47,598 nt of DNA, from NCBI GenBank assembly GCA_000497835.1, contig KI547165.1, forward strand, positions 766,498 through 814,095, written 5' to 3'. Position 1 is the stretch's first letter. The number at the start of each line of letters is the position of its first letter. This document shows, one piece after another, positions 1 to 8,378 of the stretch. Made by a program: the position numbers and the translations under genes. Origin of the DNA: a gamma proteobacterium L18. GTDB lineage: Bacteria; Pseudomonadota; Gammaproteobacteria; Pseudomonadales; Pseudomonadaceae. The notes below the pieces were generated by a model. That model was not told the origin of the DNA, ran no database searches, and worked only from the letters and a program-made list of their open reading frames with translations.

Positions 1-32
1 CCAGGTGATGCCACAGACATAACTGGCCCGAA

Positions 33-120
33 ACAGATGTAGGACCGGGCTCTGCCCGGGAAGCGCCGCGCGGGCGGCGCGCGATCTCATGAACACCACA
101 ACAACATCGACATGCACCCC
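33..120. repeat. REP-like GC-rich repeat, left copy
   Basis: The arms ACCGGGCTCTGCCCGGGAAG and GCCGCGCGGGCGGCGCGCG form strong hairpins. Nearly the same sequence lies inverted at about 47457-47542 at the other end of the window, including the flanking CTCATGAACACC. No coding potential is seen in 1-152 beyond this repeat. It lies directly beyond the 3' end of treA and could terminate or stabilise its transcript. Confidence 0.75.
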
Positions 121-152
121 GCGCCCCCCATGCCCCAATCAGACCAACCAGT

Positions 153-1775
153 CTATTCCCCAGCCGTATAATCCCCTGCATACTTGTGCAGCAACTTCAG
201 GGTCACCCCATTCGTCCAGCCAAACCCATCCTGCAACTCATATTCACCACCCCCACCTCCCTGCCCCATCCCGGACAGATCGTATTTCTCCACCAACTTG
301 CTCTGCACGCTATACACACCCTGCACCTGATGCAGAAAGCGCGTACCGATCTGCGCCGCCAGCCCGGTTTCCTGATACCGGGTCAGGCCCTGCACCGCCA
401 CCCACTGCAACGGCGCCCAGCCATTGGGCTCGTCCCACTGCTGGCCATTGCTGATCTGGGTAGTGGCGATGCCACCGGGCCGCAACAACCCGCCGCGCAC
501 TGCATCCGCCGTCGCCTTGGCATGGGCCGGCGACGCCAGGCCCGTGTACAGCGGGAACACCGCAGCCGCCGTCAACGCCGGGCGTTGCTGCGCCGCACGC
601 CAGTCGTAGTCCACGTAATAGCCCCCGGCGCTGTTCCACAGGTGCGCCTCGATCGCCACCTGGCGCTGCTGCGCGCGCTGGTCGAAGGTCTGGGTACAGG
701 CGCTGTCGGCCGTGGTCTGGCAGGCCTTGGCGATGGTTTTTTCCAAGTGGTACATCAGGCTGTTGAGGTCCACCGGCACGATGGATGTGGTGCGGATGGT
801 GGCCAGGCTCTTGCCGTCGCCCAGCCAGCGCGAACTGAAGTCCCAGCCGCTTTCTGCGCCAGCGCGCAGATCGCGCCACACCTGCTCCTTGGGCCGGCCG
901 GCCGCCTGGTCGGCGGTCTTGACGTCCTGCAGCCAGGATTCCTGGCGCGGCGTGGCGCTGGCGTCCCAGTAGCGGTTGAGCAGGCTGCCGTCCGGCAACT
1001 TGACCACATGGCGCAGCGCCTGCCCGGCTTGCAGGCTTTGCGCGCCTTCCATCCAGTAGGCGTATTCCTTCTGCAGTTGCGGCAGGTAGCGTCCGTAGGC
1101 CTGGTCGCCCTCGATGCGCGCCTCCAGGTCCACCATGTAGGCGAAGAACGGCGGCTGCGAGCGGCTCAGGTAATAGGTGCGATTGCCGTTGGGGATGTGC
1201 CCGTAGGTGTCGATCATGTAGGCAAAGTTGTCGACCATCTGCCGCACCTGGGCTTTGTCACCGCTTTGTTCCAGGCCCAACATGGTGAAGTAGGAATCCC
1301 AGTAATACATTTCCCGGAAGCGCCCGCCCGGCACCACGTAGGGTTGGGGCAAGGGCAGCAGGCTGCTGTACTGCGGCACCTGGTCGTAGCTGCGGCTGAG
1401 CACCGGCCACAGCTTGTCGATGTGCTCCTTGATCGGCGCGCCGGGTGTGGGCGCCGGGCTGTCGGCCTCGCCGGACTCGATGAAGTTGGCGGTGACGAAG
1501 GTTTTCAGGTCAAACCCCGAACGCTCGCGCTGGGCCAGGTAGTCGGCGCGGATCTTCGCCGGATCGCGCTTGGGCAAGGCGTCGACGAAGTGTTTCTGGT
1601 CGCTGAACACCTGTTCACGTTGCACCGCTTCGAACAGTTCCGGGTAGGCCTGGTCAGGCGGCAACGCCTGGCGGTGGGCGGCGTCGTTGGCGCCCCACAT
1701 GGCCGGTGGCTGGCTGGAACAGGCGGCCAGCAGGAGGGCGGCGCAGGTCAGGCTGGTGAAGTGCAAAGGTCGCAT
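153..1775 (-). CDS. treA: Periplasmic trehalase (alpha,alpha-trehalase, GH37), predicted lipoprotein
   Basis: The enzyme hydrolyses trehalose to two glucose molecules outside the cytoplasm, for osmolyte turnover or carbon use. Both trehalase signatures are visible: PGGRFREMYYWD at residues 149-160 and QWDEPNGWAP in the C-terminal third, followed by the glycine-rich GGGGEYELQDGFGWTNG segment typical of GH37. The 540-residue length fits the family. The start at 1775 is chosen because it has an AAGGAGTC ribosome site and begins a signal sequence; the frame stays open upstream, but that part is the tail of an eroded transporter. The signal ends in LLAAC with Cys19, a lipobox, so the protein is probably membrane-anchored, whereas E. 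coli TreA is soluble. Family assignment is firm; lipidation is inferred. Confidence 0.96.
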   Translation of the reverse strand: MRPLHFTSLTCAALLLAACSSQPPAMWGANDAAHRQALPPDQAYPELFEAVQREQVFSDQKHFVDALPKRDPAKIRADYLAQRERSGFDLKTFVTANFIESGEADSPAPTPGAPIKEHIDKLWPVLSRSYDQVPQYSSLLPLPQPYVVPGGRFREMYYWDSYFTMLGLEQSGDKAQVRQMVDNFAYMIDTYGHIPNGNRTYYLSRSQPPFFAYMVDLEARIEGDQAYGRYLPQLQKEYAYWMEGAQSLQAGQALRHVVKLPDGSLLNRYWDASATPRQESWLQDVKTADQAAGRPKEQVWRDLRAGAESGWDFSSRWLGDGKSLATIRTTSIVPVDLNSLMYHLEKTIAKACQTTADSACTQTFDQRAQQRQVAIEAHLWNSAGGYYVDYDWRAAQQRPALTAAAVFPLYTGLASPAHAKATADAVRGGLLRPGGIATTQISNGQQWDEPNGWAPLQWVAVQGLTRYQETGLAAQIGTRFLHQVQGVYSVQSKLVEKYDLSGMGQGGGGGEYELQDGFGWTNGVTLKLLHKYAGDYTAGE

Positions 1776-1836
1776 GGGCGGACTCCTTGTCGGATCGATG
1801 ACACCAGTCAAGTGACCGCCTGCCGTCCGCCAGGGT

Positions 1837-2403
1837 TCACTCAGAAAGCGCGGGTAGCGGAACAGGCTCAGGTCCAGCATGGGCCGCGTCGCCCGACGCT
1901 GCCCAGCGACGAAGGCCGCCAGCAACAGCGCTGCCGCCAGCAGCGTGGCGCTGACCTCGACGCTGGCCCAGCCGCTGACGGGCACCTGCATGATGGCCCA
2001 CGTCAGCAGCCGCTGTAGGCACGGGTACGCGCGCTGCCGTCGAACAATTCAGCCAGGGACGCCGAGCCACCGGCCAGGGCGGCCGCCGCAGCAAAGCCCA
2101 GCACCCCGCGCAGCACGTCCAGTATCGCCACGCTGGGCGCAGCGCCCAAGGCCAGTGACACCAGCACATACAAGGCCACGCCGCCGACAAACAGGCGACG
2201 GCGCCCACAGGTGTCGGCCAGGGTCCCGGCGGCCAGCAACAGGCTGCCGAAGGTCAGCATGAAGGCGTTGGTAATCCACGCCAGCGCCAGCGGGCTGCCG
2301 CCCAGGTCGCGACCAATGGCCGGGGTGGCGATGGCCCCGGCGGAAAAGCTCAACGGCAGGATGAACGCCGTCAGGCACACGGCCAGCAAGCCGTAGCGGG
2401 CGA
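1837..2403 (-). pseudogene. Remnant of an MFS (DHA2-type) drug-efflux transporter
   Basis: Positions 2403-2012 encode an N-terminal MFS half: TM1 starting AVCLTAFILPL, the loop motif GRRRLF, and TMs up to ELFDGSARTR. The frame then ends at 2003. A second piece in another frame (1991 to about 1837) reads VSGWASVEV...RPMLDLSLFRYPRF, which in DHA2 transporters lies about 100 residues further on. The C-terminal half is absent, and the first dozen or so codons are cut where the divergent LysR remnant begins. The gene therefore carries at least three deletions and cannot make a working transporter. In intact loci this type of transporter is divergent from a LysR regulator, as here. Confidence 0.85.
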
Positions 2404-2788
2404 GCTGTTCTACGCCCGCAGCAGCCGCGTGGTGCGCGAACTGGAAGAGGCCCAGGCCGAACTGTCACGCCAGCGCGACGTGCCCCACGGCCGCCTGCGC
2501 ATCAGCCTGCCGGCATTAGGCTACCGCATGCTGCTGCCGATCCTGCCCGAGTTCACCCGGCGCTACCCGCAGATCGAATTGGACCTGGACTTCAGCGACC
2601 GCATGGTCGACGTGATCGCCGAAGGCATGGACGCGGTGGTCCGCAGCGGCGAGGTGCTGGAGGATCGGCTGGTGGCGGGTGGCAGGTTTTCGTTGTTGTG
2701 GCCGGGGAGCCGGCAGCCGTTACCGAAGTTGCGGGTGTTTATCGATTTTCTGGCGGAGCGGTTGGTGCTGGGGCCGCAGTTGGCCTGA
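2402..2788 (+). pseudogene. Remnant of a LysR-family transcriptional regulator
   Basis: Translation from 2402 reads ELFYARSSRVVRELEEAQ, the linker helix that follows the HTH domain in LysR regulators, then the first part of the effector domain (GRLRISLPALGY, LLPILPEFTRRYPQIEL, GMDAVVRSGEV). The whole DNA-binding domain is missing. After DRLVAGG the frame jumps to GSRQPLPKLRVFIDFLAERL, the C-terminal end of the family, so roughly 110-130 residues of the middle are also gone. No start codon with a ribosome site precedes the remnant. It would have regulated the divergent MFS gene, which is eroded too. Confidence 0.85.
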
Positions 2789-2795
2789 TCCATCG

Positions 2796-2851
2796 CGGCG
2801 CCTTCATCGCGGCCAAGGCCGGCTCCTACCATGGACGGCGTAGGAGCGATG
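2796..2851. repeat. REP family B, short copy
   Basis: Contains the family core GCGGCCAAGGCCGGCTCCTAC, here in a shortened inverted arrangement with GTAGGAGC. Full inverted pairs of this family are at 11061, 12783, 16722 and 31931. Confidence 0.6.
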
Positions 2852-2864
2852 GCTGGCGTGCGGT

Positions 2865-3062
2865 TCACGAATCCTGCGCCACGCGGCAGCCCTTGCGGTT
2901 GCGGATTTCCTCGTCGGTGGGCCGCGTGGGGTCGAAGCGGAAGGTGCGATCCGAATAGATCTCCAGCCAGCCCCAGTCGCAGGTGCTTTCATCCTGCCCG
3001 GGCGCGGGCGGGTGGGCCCACCAGGGTTCGCGGCTGATCAGGGTGCGAGGGGTTGGTTTCAT
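2865..3062 (-). CDS. Small hypothetical protein, 65 aa
   Basis: The ATG at 3062 is preceded by a good GGGAG ribosome site seven bases upstream; the longer open frame above it lacks one. The product is rich in Trp, Arg and Pro, has two Cys residues (STCDW and KGCRV), no signal peptide and no membrane segment. The C-terminal stretch FRFDPTRPTDEEIRNRKGC looks like a compact conserved tail. I do not recognise a named family. Codon use with G/C at third positions agrees with a real gene. It is monocistronic, convergent with the LysR remnant and divergent from the chemoreceptor. Confidence 0.65.
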   Translation of the reverse strand: MKPTPRTLISREPWWAHPPAPGQDESTCDWGWLEIYSDRTFRFDPTRPTDEEIRNRKGCRVAQDS

Positions 3063-3118
3063 GAGTGACTCCCTGCAGGTACAAACACTTGATGCTGAAA
3101 GGATAGACACCCGGCAAC

Positions 3119-3205
3119 GTGGGAGCGGGTTCTACCCGCGAAAAGGACGCCACAGGGTGCCAGGTATTACGCGGTGTTCTTTTCGCGGGTAGAACCCGCT
3201 CCCAC
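3119..3205. repeat. REP family A, inverted pair
   Basis: GTGGGAGCGGGTTCTACCCG at the left is mirrored by its complement at the right end, giving a large hairpin. Same family at 5318 and 32033. Confidence 0.9.
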
Positions 3206-3404
3206 ATTGCAACGCGCCATGGCCTGACACACCGCAGTTTTAGCCTTGTTGGCTTGGCGATGGCATTGCCGCGCGCGCCACTGAAACCGGTTACAAAAAG
3301 TCCGACCAACGCCCTTCAGCCCTTCCTCGCCGTGCCGATAGCTAGCTAACGAACCCCTGAATGCGCTTCGCATTCACGTTCGCACTGCCCAAGCAAGGTG
3401 TTCT
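3206..3404 (+). promoter_or_regulatory. Upstream region of the chemoreceptor gene with a perfect leader hairpin
   Basis: No gene is seen here. A perfect 8-bp stem, TGAATGCG (3358-3365) and CGCATTCA (3369-3376) with a CTT loop, lies about 30 bases before the ATG and would be in the 5' leader. GCCGATAG at about 3335 resembles a sigma-28 (FliA) -10 element, but no convincing TAAA -35 is at the right distance, so the promoter assignment is tentative. Confidence 0.35.
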
Positions 3405-5288
3405 ATGAAGTTGACCCTAGGTAAAAAACTGGCCCTGTCGGCCAGCGTCGCGCTGCTGCTGGTAGGCTGCAGCCTGACCGCGCTGCACTACGTCGAGAGC
3501 CGTGACAACATCGAAACCGGCATCGCCCAGCAAGTCAGCAATACCGGCAAAGTGTTCGCCGCCAACGTCAACTACTGGCTGACCAGCAAACAGATGGCCA
3601 TGGCTTCGGTCGTCGCCGGGGCCAGTGACGATACGCTGTTGGCACAACTGCAGCAGGCCAAGGTGTCCGGTGGCTTCGACAACGTGTTCCTGGCCCGCCC
3701 CGATGGCACCCAGATCAACGCCAATGGCTCCAGCCTGCCGCCCGACAACAATGACCCGCGCAAGTGGAAGTGGTACCAGCAGGCGCTGCTGGCGCCCAAC
3801 GACGTGTACTTCTCCACCCCGTCGGTGGCCGCCGCTACCCAAAGCTTCGTGCTGTCGCTGGGCAAGGTGCTGACCCGCAACGGCGCCACGCTCGGGGTGC
3901 TGGGCGCTGACGTGAGCATGAGCGAGATTCTCGGCCAGCTCAAACAGATCAAGCTGCCGGGCAACGGCTCGGCATTTTTTGTCGACCACGACGGCATCAT
4001 CCTCGGCCATAACGACAACAACGCCCTGGACAAGCCGGTCGACAGCCTTTACCCGGCGCTGACCAGCAGCGCCCTGCAATCGCTGGCCGCCAGCGATGGC
4101 GTGCAGTTCCTGCTCAACGATCAGGGCCAGCGCCTGTACGTGATCCCCATCGAACACCAGGACGAAAAACTGGTGCTGGTGCTCGACAACGACCTGCTGC
4201 TGGCACCGCTGCACCGAAGCCTGTGGGTGGCGTTGGGCACCCTGGTGGGCATCCTGATTCTGTCGCTGCTGGTGGTCAACGCCCTGTGCGTGTGGCTGCT
4301 GCGGCCGCTGGGCGCCATGTCCCGTGGCCTGCAGGTAATCGCCAGCGGCGACGGCGACCTGACCCAGCGTATCGCCCAACAGTCCGATGACGAAGTGGGC
4401 GATCTGGGTCGCCATTTCAACCAGTTCGTCGGCAGCCTGCACACCCTGATCGGCCACGTGCGCCACCAGGCGGTAGAGATCGGCCAGGAGTCCACCAGCG
4501 TGCTGCACCGCAGCAGCGATTCGGCGAAGAGCCTGGAGCGCCTGCAACAGGAACTGACCCTGGTGGCCACCGCCGTCACCGAGATGGCCTCGGCCACCCA
4601 GGAAATCGCCGGCAACGCCGAGCGCACTGCCGCCTCCGCCGAGCAATCCTCGGTCAGCAGCCTCAAGGGCCTGGAACTGGTGCGCAAGACCCAGGGTTCG
4701 ATTGTCGACCTGTCCAGCGAAATCAGTGCTGCCGCGCACGTGGTCAATGAGCTGAGCGACTACTCGCAGTCCATCACCAGCGTGCTCACCAGCATCCAGG
4801 CCGTGGCGGAGCAAACCAACCTGCTGGCCCTTAACGCGGCCATCGAAGCAGCCCGTGCCGGCGAGCACGGCCGTGGTTTCGCGGTGGTGGCGGACGAGGT
4901 GCGCATGCTGTCGCAACGCACCCAGGAATCGACCAAGTCGATCCAGGCCACGGTCAGCAATATCCAGCGCATCACCGGTGATGCGGTGGCGCGCATGAGC
5001 AACAGCTCGGACCTGGCCCAGCGCAGCGTCGCCGACGCGCAGCAGGCCTATGCGTCGCTGGAGGAAATTACCGAGGCGGCCAGTGAAATCTCCGGCATGT
5101 CGCAGCAGATCGCCTCGGCGGCCGAGGAGCAGTCGTCGGTGACCGAGGAGATCACCCGCAACGTGGTCACCATCAAGTCGCTGGGCGAGGACCTGGTGGA
5201 AGGCTCGCTGAATGCCGAGAAGCAGTCGCGCTCATTGCAGGAGCATGCCAGCGACCTGAACGGCAAGGTGGCGCGCTTTATTCTCTGA
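3405..5288 (+). CDS. Methyl-accepting chemotaxis protein with dCache-type sensor
   Basis: Membrane chemoreceptor of 627 residues that would signal through CheW/CheA. TM1 lies at about 9-28 and TM2 at about 273-297; between them is a double-Cache periplasmic sensor of about 245 residues. HAMP follows (about 298-350), then the coiled-coil signalling domain with the conserved hairpin tip ([19 protein letters not shown], then [12 protein letters not shown]). There is no C-terminal CheR-docking pentapeptide. In amino-acid-sensing dCache domains the motif is RxWY; here the equivalent segment is DPRKWKWY (residues 117-124), so the key Arg before WY is Trp121, although Asp169 (GADVSM) is present. The ligand is therefore open. 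The gene stands alone between two family-A REP pairs. Confidence 0.95.
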   Translation: MKLTLGKKLALSASVALLLVGCSLTALHYVESRDNIETGIAQQVSNTGKVFAANVNYWLTSKQMAMASVVAGASDDTLLAQLQQAKVSGGFDNVFLARPDGTQINANGSSLPPDNNDPRKWKWYQQALLAPNDVYFSTPSVAAATQSFVLSLGKVLTRNGATLGVLGADVSMSEILGQLKQIKLPGNGSAFFVDHDGIILGHNDNNALDKPVDSLYPALTSSALQSLAASDGVQFLLNDQGQRLYVIPIEHQDEKLVLVLDNDLLLAPLHRSLWVALGTLVGILILSLLVVNALCVWLLRPLGAMSRGLQVIASGDGDLTQRIAQQSDDEVGDLGRHFNQFVGSLHTLIGHVRHQAVEIGQESTSVLHRSSDSAKSLERLQQELTLVATAVTEMASATQEIAGNAERTAASAEQSSVSSLKGLELVRKTQGSIVDLSSEISAAAHVVNELSDYSQSITSVLTSIQAVAEQTNLLALNAAIEAARAGEHGRGFAVVADEVRMLSQRTQESTKSIQATVSNIQRITGDAVARMSNSSDLAQRSVADAQQAYASLEEITEAASEISGMSQQIASAAEEQSSVTEEITRNVVTIKSLGEDLVEGSLNAEKQSRSLQEHASDLNGKVARFIL

Positions 5289-5317
5289 CTTCCTGCGGCA
5301 GCTACTGCACCCCACCT

Positions 5318-5404
5318 GTGGGAGCGGGTTCTACCCGCGAAGAAGGGCACGCGAACTTCCTGATACGCTGCGGTGTGCTTTTCGCGGGTAGAACCCGCTC
5401 CCAC
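5318..5404. repeat. REP family A, inverted pair
   Basis: Inverted copies of GTGGGAGCGGGTTCTACCCG just downstream of the chemoreceptor stop; may act as the transcript end. Confidence 0.9.
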
Positions 5405-5482
5405 AAAGACAATTGCGGCTACATTGACACTGCGCAACCCTTGCCTTCATGCTCGCGCCACCTCTCACGCGCAGGACATGGA

Positions 5483-5941
5483 ATGTTTCGCTCGCTCTTC
5501 GCCACCCCCGCCCGCACCCGCCTCACGCTCGTCACCTGGCTGTACCTGCTGGTCGCCGGGCACCTCCTGGGCGGCCTGCTGTTGACCTGGTCCGACGGCC
5601 TGGGTTTCTACCTGCACTGGGTCGACAACGCCTTCTGGACCACCCCCGTACCGGCCGAAGCCGCCGCCCAGCAACGCTGGTGGTTTGCGCTGTTCGGCGC
5701 CACCCTGCAAAGCTACGGCATCGGCATGCTCGCCCTCACCCACCTGGGCCACCGCCTGCGCAGCGCCGCGGCCTGGGGCTGGCTGCTGGTCGGCATAGTG
5801 GTGTGGGGCCCACAGGACATCTGGCTGTCAGCCAAAGCCGGGGTGTGGGTCAATGTGCTAGTCGACGGCCTGGCGCTGCTGGCCCTGGTGCCGCCGCTGC
5901 TGTGGTTGATCGTGAATGACCGCCGCGCGGTACAGCCATGA
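5483..5941 (+). CDS. Small integral membrane protein, 152 aa, unknown function
   Basis: Four hydrophobic segments are visible at roughly residues 14-37, 63-85, 90-110 and 115-145, with short polar loops. The ATG at 5483 follows the repeat and a weak GGAC site; the open frame extends upstream only through REP DNA. The stop overlaps the start of the next gene by four bases (ATGA), so the two are almost certainly co-translated, and the nucleoside hydrolase follows three bases after that. I do not recognise the family. A role as membrane partner of the downstream fusion protein is an inference from the overlap only. Confidence 0.8.
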   Translation: MFRSLFATPARTRLTLVTWLYLLVAGHLLGGLLLTWSDGLGFYLHWVDNAFWTTPVPAEAAAQQRWWFALFGATLQSYGIGMLALTHLGHRLRSAAAWGWLLVGIVVWGPQDIWLSAKAGVWVNVLVDGLALLALVPPLLWLIVNDRRAVQP

Positions 5942-8376
5942 ACAAACCGGTCCTGTATCTGCTGGCCGGCAACGGCAGCGCCGCCCAATGGTGGGACGAT
6001 GCCCTGGCGCATTTCGCCCACTACTGCCCGATGCCGGTGGAGTTGCCAGGGTTCGGCGACAACCCCCAGCCACCCTGCCAGGACCTGCCCGCCTACGCCG
6101 AGGCCTTGTTGGCCATGACCCAACCCGGCAGCGCGATTTTTGCCGTGGGGGTCAATGCGCTGATCGTGCTGCACGCCTTGCAGCGCAGGCCAGCACACTT
6201 CAGCCGCACCGTGCTGCTGGCACCGGTGGGCGCCTTCCTGTGGCGTCGGCGGTTGCCGGCGTTGATGTCGCCGATGCCGATCCGCAAGGCCATTCACTGG
6301 GCGCTGTCGCATCGGCCGGCGTGGTTTGCGCATAAGTTCTCACGCCAGAACTGGCCTGCCGCGCATTACCAGCGCATGGGCGACGGCTACCGACGCTGCC
6401 GGGCCTTCGTGCCGTACTGGGACATGGTGCGCGCCGACACGGCCTTACCGTTGCTGGAGTGGATCAGCGACCCGATCGAGTTGATCTGGGGTGATCAGGA
6501 CAACGTGCTGAACATCGAGCAGGCCGCTGCCTGGTCGGCGATTCTGGCGCGCGCCGACCTGATCGTCAGCCTGGTGCCCGGTTGGGGCCACTACCCGTGG
6601 ATCGACACGCCCGCTGCCTTCTGCCAGGCGCTGGAAGCGCCCACCCGCGGTTTCATTGCACACACCAAGGGCGGCCGTCTGCGCCTGGCGCACATGGCCG
6701 GCCTGCCGGTACCACCGGCCTTGAGCGTGACCTGCGGCGACGATCCGCGGCTGGAAAACTGGCTGGCCATGCACCCGGACGCCCTGTGGGCCGTGCGTTC
6801 TTCAAGCCATGCCGAAGATCAGGCTGACAGCGCCAATGCCGGGCTCAGCACCACGTTCCTGCGCGAGCCTGCCAGCCAGGTGGCGATGCGTATAGACCAA
6901 CTGGTCGCCGAAGGTGTTGAAGAAATCGTGGTCCAGCGTTTCATTGAGCCGAGGGTGTCGGGCATCGCTTTCACCCGCCATCTGGCCGTGGAGGTGGAGT
7001 GGGTGGACGGCCATCTGGAAGGCCTGGCCGACGGTCAACGCACCCCGCAACGGGCTACCCTGTCGCGCCTGGGCGCCGGCTGGTCGAATGGCTCGTTCAG
7101 CACGGCGCACGGCCTTGCGACGGCGCAGTTGTGGGCTTTCCTTCAGGAAGTGCTGCGGGTATTCCACTACGTGCCCGGCGACATCGAATGGGCCTGGGAC
7201 GGCGCACAATTGTGGCTGCTGCAATACCGCCCGGTCACCGACTACGGCTGGCGTCGCCACCTCACGGCCGCCAACATCGCCGAGATCCTGCCGCCGCAGC
7301 CCAGCCGCTTCGTCGAGTACGCCCAGCGCCGCGCCGCCGCCAGCATCCCGGCGATCATGGCGCGCTGGGACACGCGGGTGCTGGAGGACAACGAGCCCTT
7401 TACCGCGCTGTTCGGCAATGCTTCCTATATCAACAACGACCTGTTCCTGGCCCGCCTGGCCGACTGGGGCCTGCCGTCGAACCGCTACGGTGACGAAGTG
7501 GGCGGCGCCACCCCGCACCTGCCCCTGCGCCCTGGCCGGGTGCTGCGCAGCCTGCCCCTGTTCCTGCGCATGCAGCGCCAGGCCCGCGCGCACCTGCAGC
7601 ATCTGGAGCCAGGGCTGCGCCGTTTCGAGCGCGAACTGGACCGCCTGCACGGCGCTTCGGGCCAGGTGCTGGCGGACTGGTTCAGCCGCTTCTATGTGTT
7701 CGTGGTGCAAGGCAACCTGTGCATCGGCACGGCGCTGGCCAGCAGTGGCGGCGCGTGGCTGGGCAGCCCCGTCACGGCCTACGGCGACCTCAGCCACAGC
7801 CCCCATCGCCTGCCCTGGGAGACCGACCCGGCCACGCCTCGCCCGCCGGCCACCGACCTGCCACTGCAAGCCTTCCCCGCCTGGCCCGCTTCCATCCGCC
7901 TGGCCCACCGCCTGGGGCTGCCGGGCCTGCGCGGTTACTACCTGCAAGTGCGCGAATGGTACCGCGACAACCTGATGCGCCTGTTCTTCAAGCTGCACCA
8001 CAGCGTGCCGGCCGCCGACCGTGACCACTGGTTCGCGCCGCACCCCCACGTGCGCGAGCGCCAGGGCAGCTTCTGGCAGGACGGCAGCGAGGGCAGCGAA
8101 CAGGCGGCCGTTTTCATGATCTACCCTGGCCGGGTGCGCGGCATCCTGGGCCAGGACATCTTGCTGGAACACACCCTGGACCCTGGCCGCCACGAACACT
8201 ACCGTCAGGCCCGCGCGGTGATCGCGCGCATGGGTGGCCGCCTGTCCCACGGTGCCACGCTGCTGCGTGAACTTCGCACGCCGTCGGCGGTACTGCCCCA
8301 GGTCGACAGCACCTGGCTGGGCCAGGCCGTGATCTATCATGATGGCCACCTTTCACTGGACCACGAAGGAGCGTAA
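5938..8376 (+). CDS. Fusion of alpha/beta-hydrolase fold (nucleophile missing) with PEP-synthase-like phosphotransfer region
   Basis: The 812-residue protein has two parts. Residues 1 to about 235 follow an alpha/beta-hydrolase: oxyanion-type LLAGNGSAAQWW, ELPGFGDN, acid region IWGDQDN and the catalytic-His loop PGWGHYPWID. The nucleophile elbow, normally GxSxG, reads GVNAL (71-75), so Ser is replaced by Asn73. From about 240 the protein resembles the nucleotide-binding half of PEP synthase and rifampicin phosphotransferase: WAVRSSSHAEDQ, VVQRFIEPRVSGIAFTR and IEWAWDGAQLWLLQYRPVT. The C-terminus carries GGRLSHGATLLREL, resembling the swivelling phosphohistidine domain with His771 in place. 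Overlaps the preceding membrane-protein gene and is followed after two bases by the nucleoside hydrolase. The parts are recognisable; the reaction and substrate are unknown. Confidence 0.85.
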   Translation: MNKPVLYLLAGNGSAAQWWDDALAHFAHYCPMPVELPGFGDNPQPPCQDLPAYAEALLAMTQPGSAIFAVGVNALIVLHALQRRPAHFSRTVLLAPVGAFLWRRRLPALMSPMPIRKAIHWALSHRPAWFAHKFSRQNWPAAHYQRMGDGYRRCRAFVPYWDMVRADTALPLLEWISDPIELIWGDQDNVLNIEQAAAWSAILARADLIVSLVPGWGHYPWIDTPAAFCQALEAPTRGFIAHTKGGRLRLAHMAGLPVPPALSVTCGDDPRLENWLAMHPDALWAVRSSSHAEDQADSANAGLSTTFLREPASQVAMRIDQLVAEGVEEIVVQRFIEPRVSGIAFTRHLAVEVEWVDGHLEGLADGQRTPQRATLSRLGAGWSNGSFSTAHGLATAQLWAFLQEVLRVFHYVPGDIEWAWDGAQLWLLQYRPVTDYGWRRHLTAANIAEILPPQPSRFVEYAQRRAAASIPAIMARWDTRVLEDNEPFTALFGNASYINNDLFLARLADWGLPSNRYGDEVGGATPHLPLRPGRVLRSLPLFLRMQRQARAHLQHLEPGLRRFERELDRLHGASGQVLADWFSRFYVFVVQGNLCIGTALASSGGAWLGSPVTAYGDLSHSPHRLPWETDPATPRPPATDLPLQAFPAWPASIRLAHRLGLPGLRGYYLQVREWYRDNLMRLFFKLHHSVPAADRDHWFAPHPHVRERQGSFWQDGSEGSEQAAVFMIYPGRVRGILGQDILLEHTLDPGRHEHYRQARAVIARMGGRLSHGATLLRELRTPSAVLPQVDSTWLGQAVIYHDGHLSLDHEGA

Positions 8377-8378
8377 CC

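Noticed and set aside
153..2018. Long open frame on the + strand through the trehalase region (186-2018)
   Set aside because: It mirrors treA, whose protein has full family signatures; the + strand product is Arg/Gln/His/Val-rich low-complexity sequence, typical of an antisense frame in GC-rich DNA. The same holds for the long opposite-strand frames under the chemoreceptor, fusion, NCS1, polB, flavoprotein, CLC, rhodanese and DszA-like genes.
3320..3345. FliA (sigma-28) promoter for the chemoreceptor
   Set aside because: The -10 like GCCGATAG is good, but no TAAA-type -35 is found 11 bases upstream; kept only as a remark.
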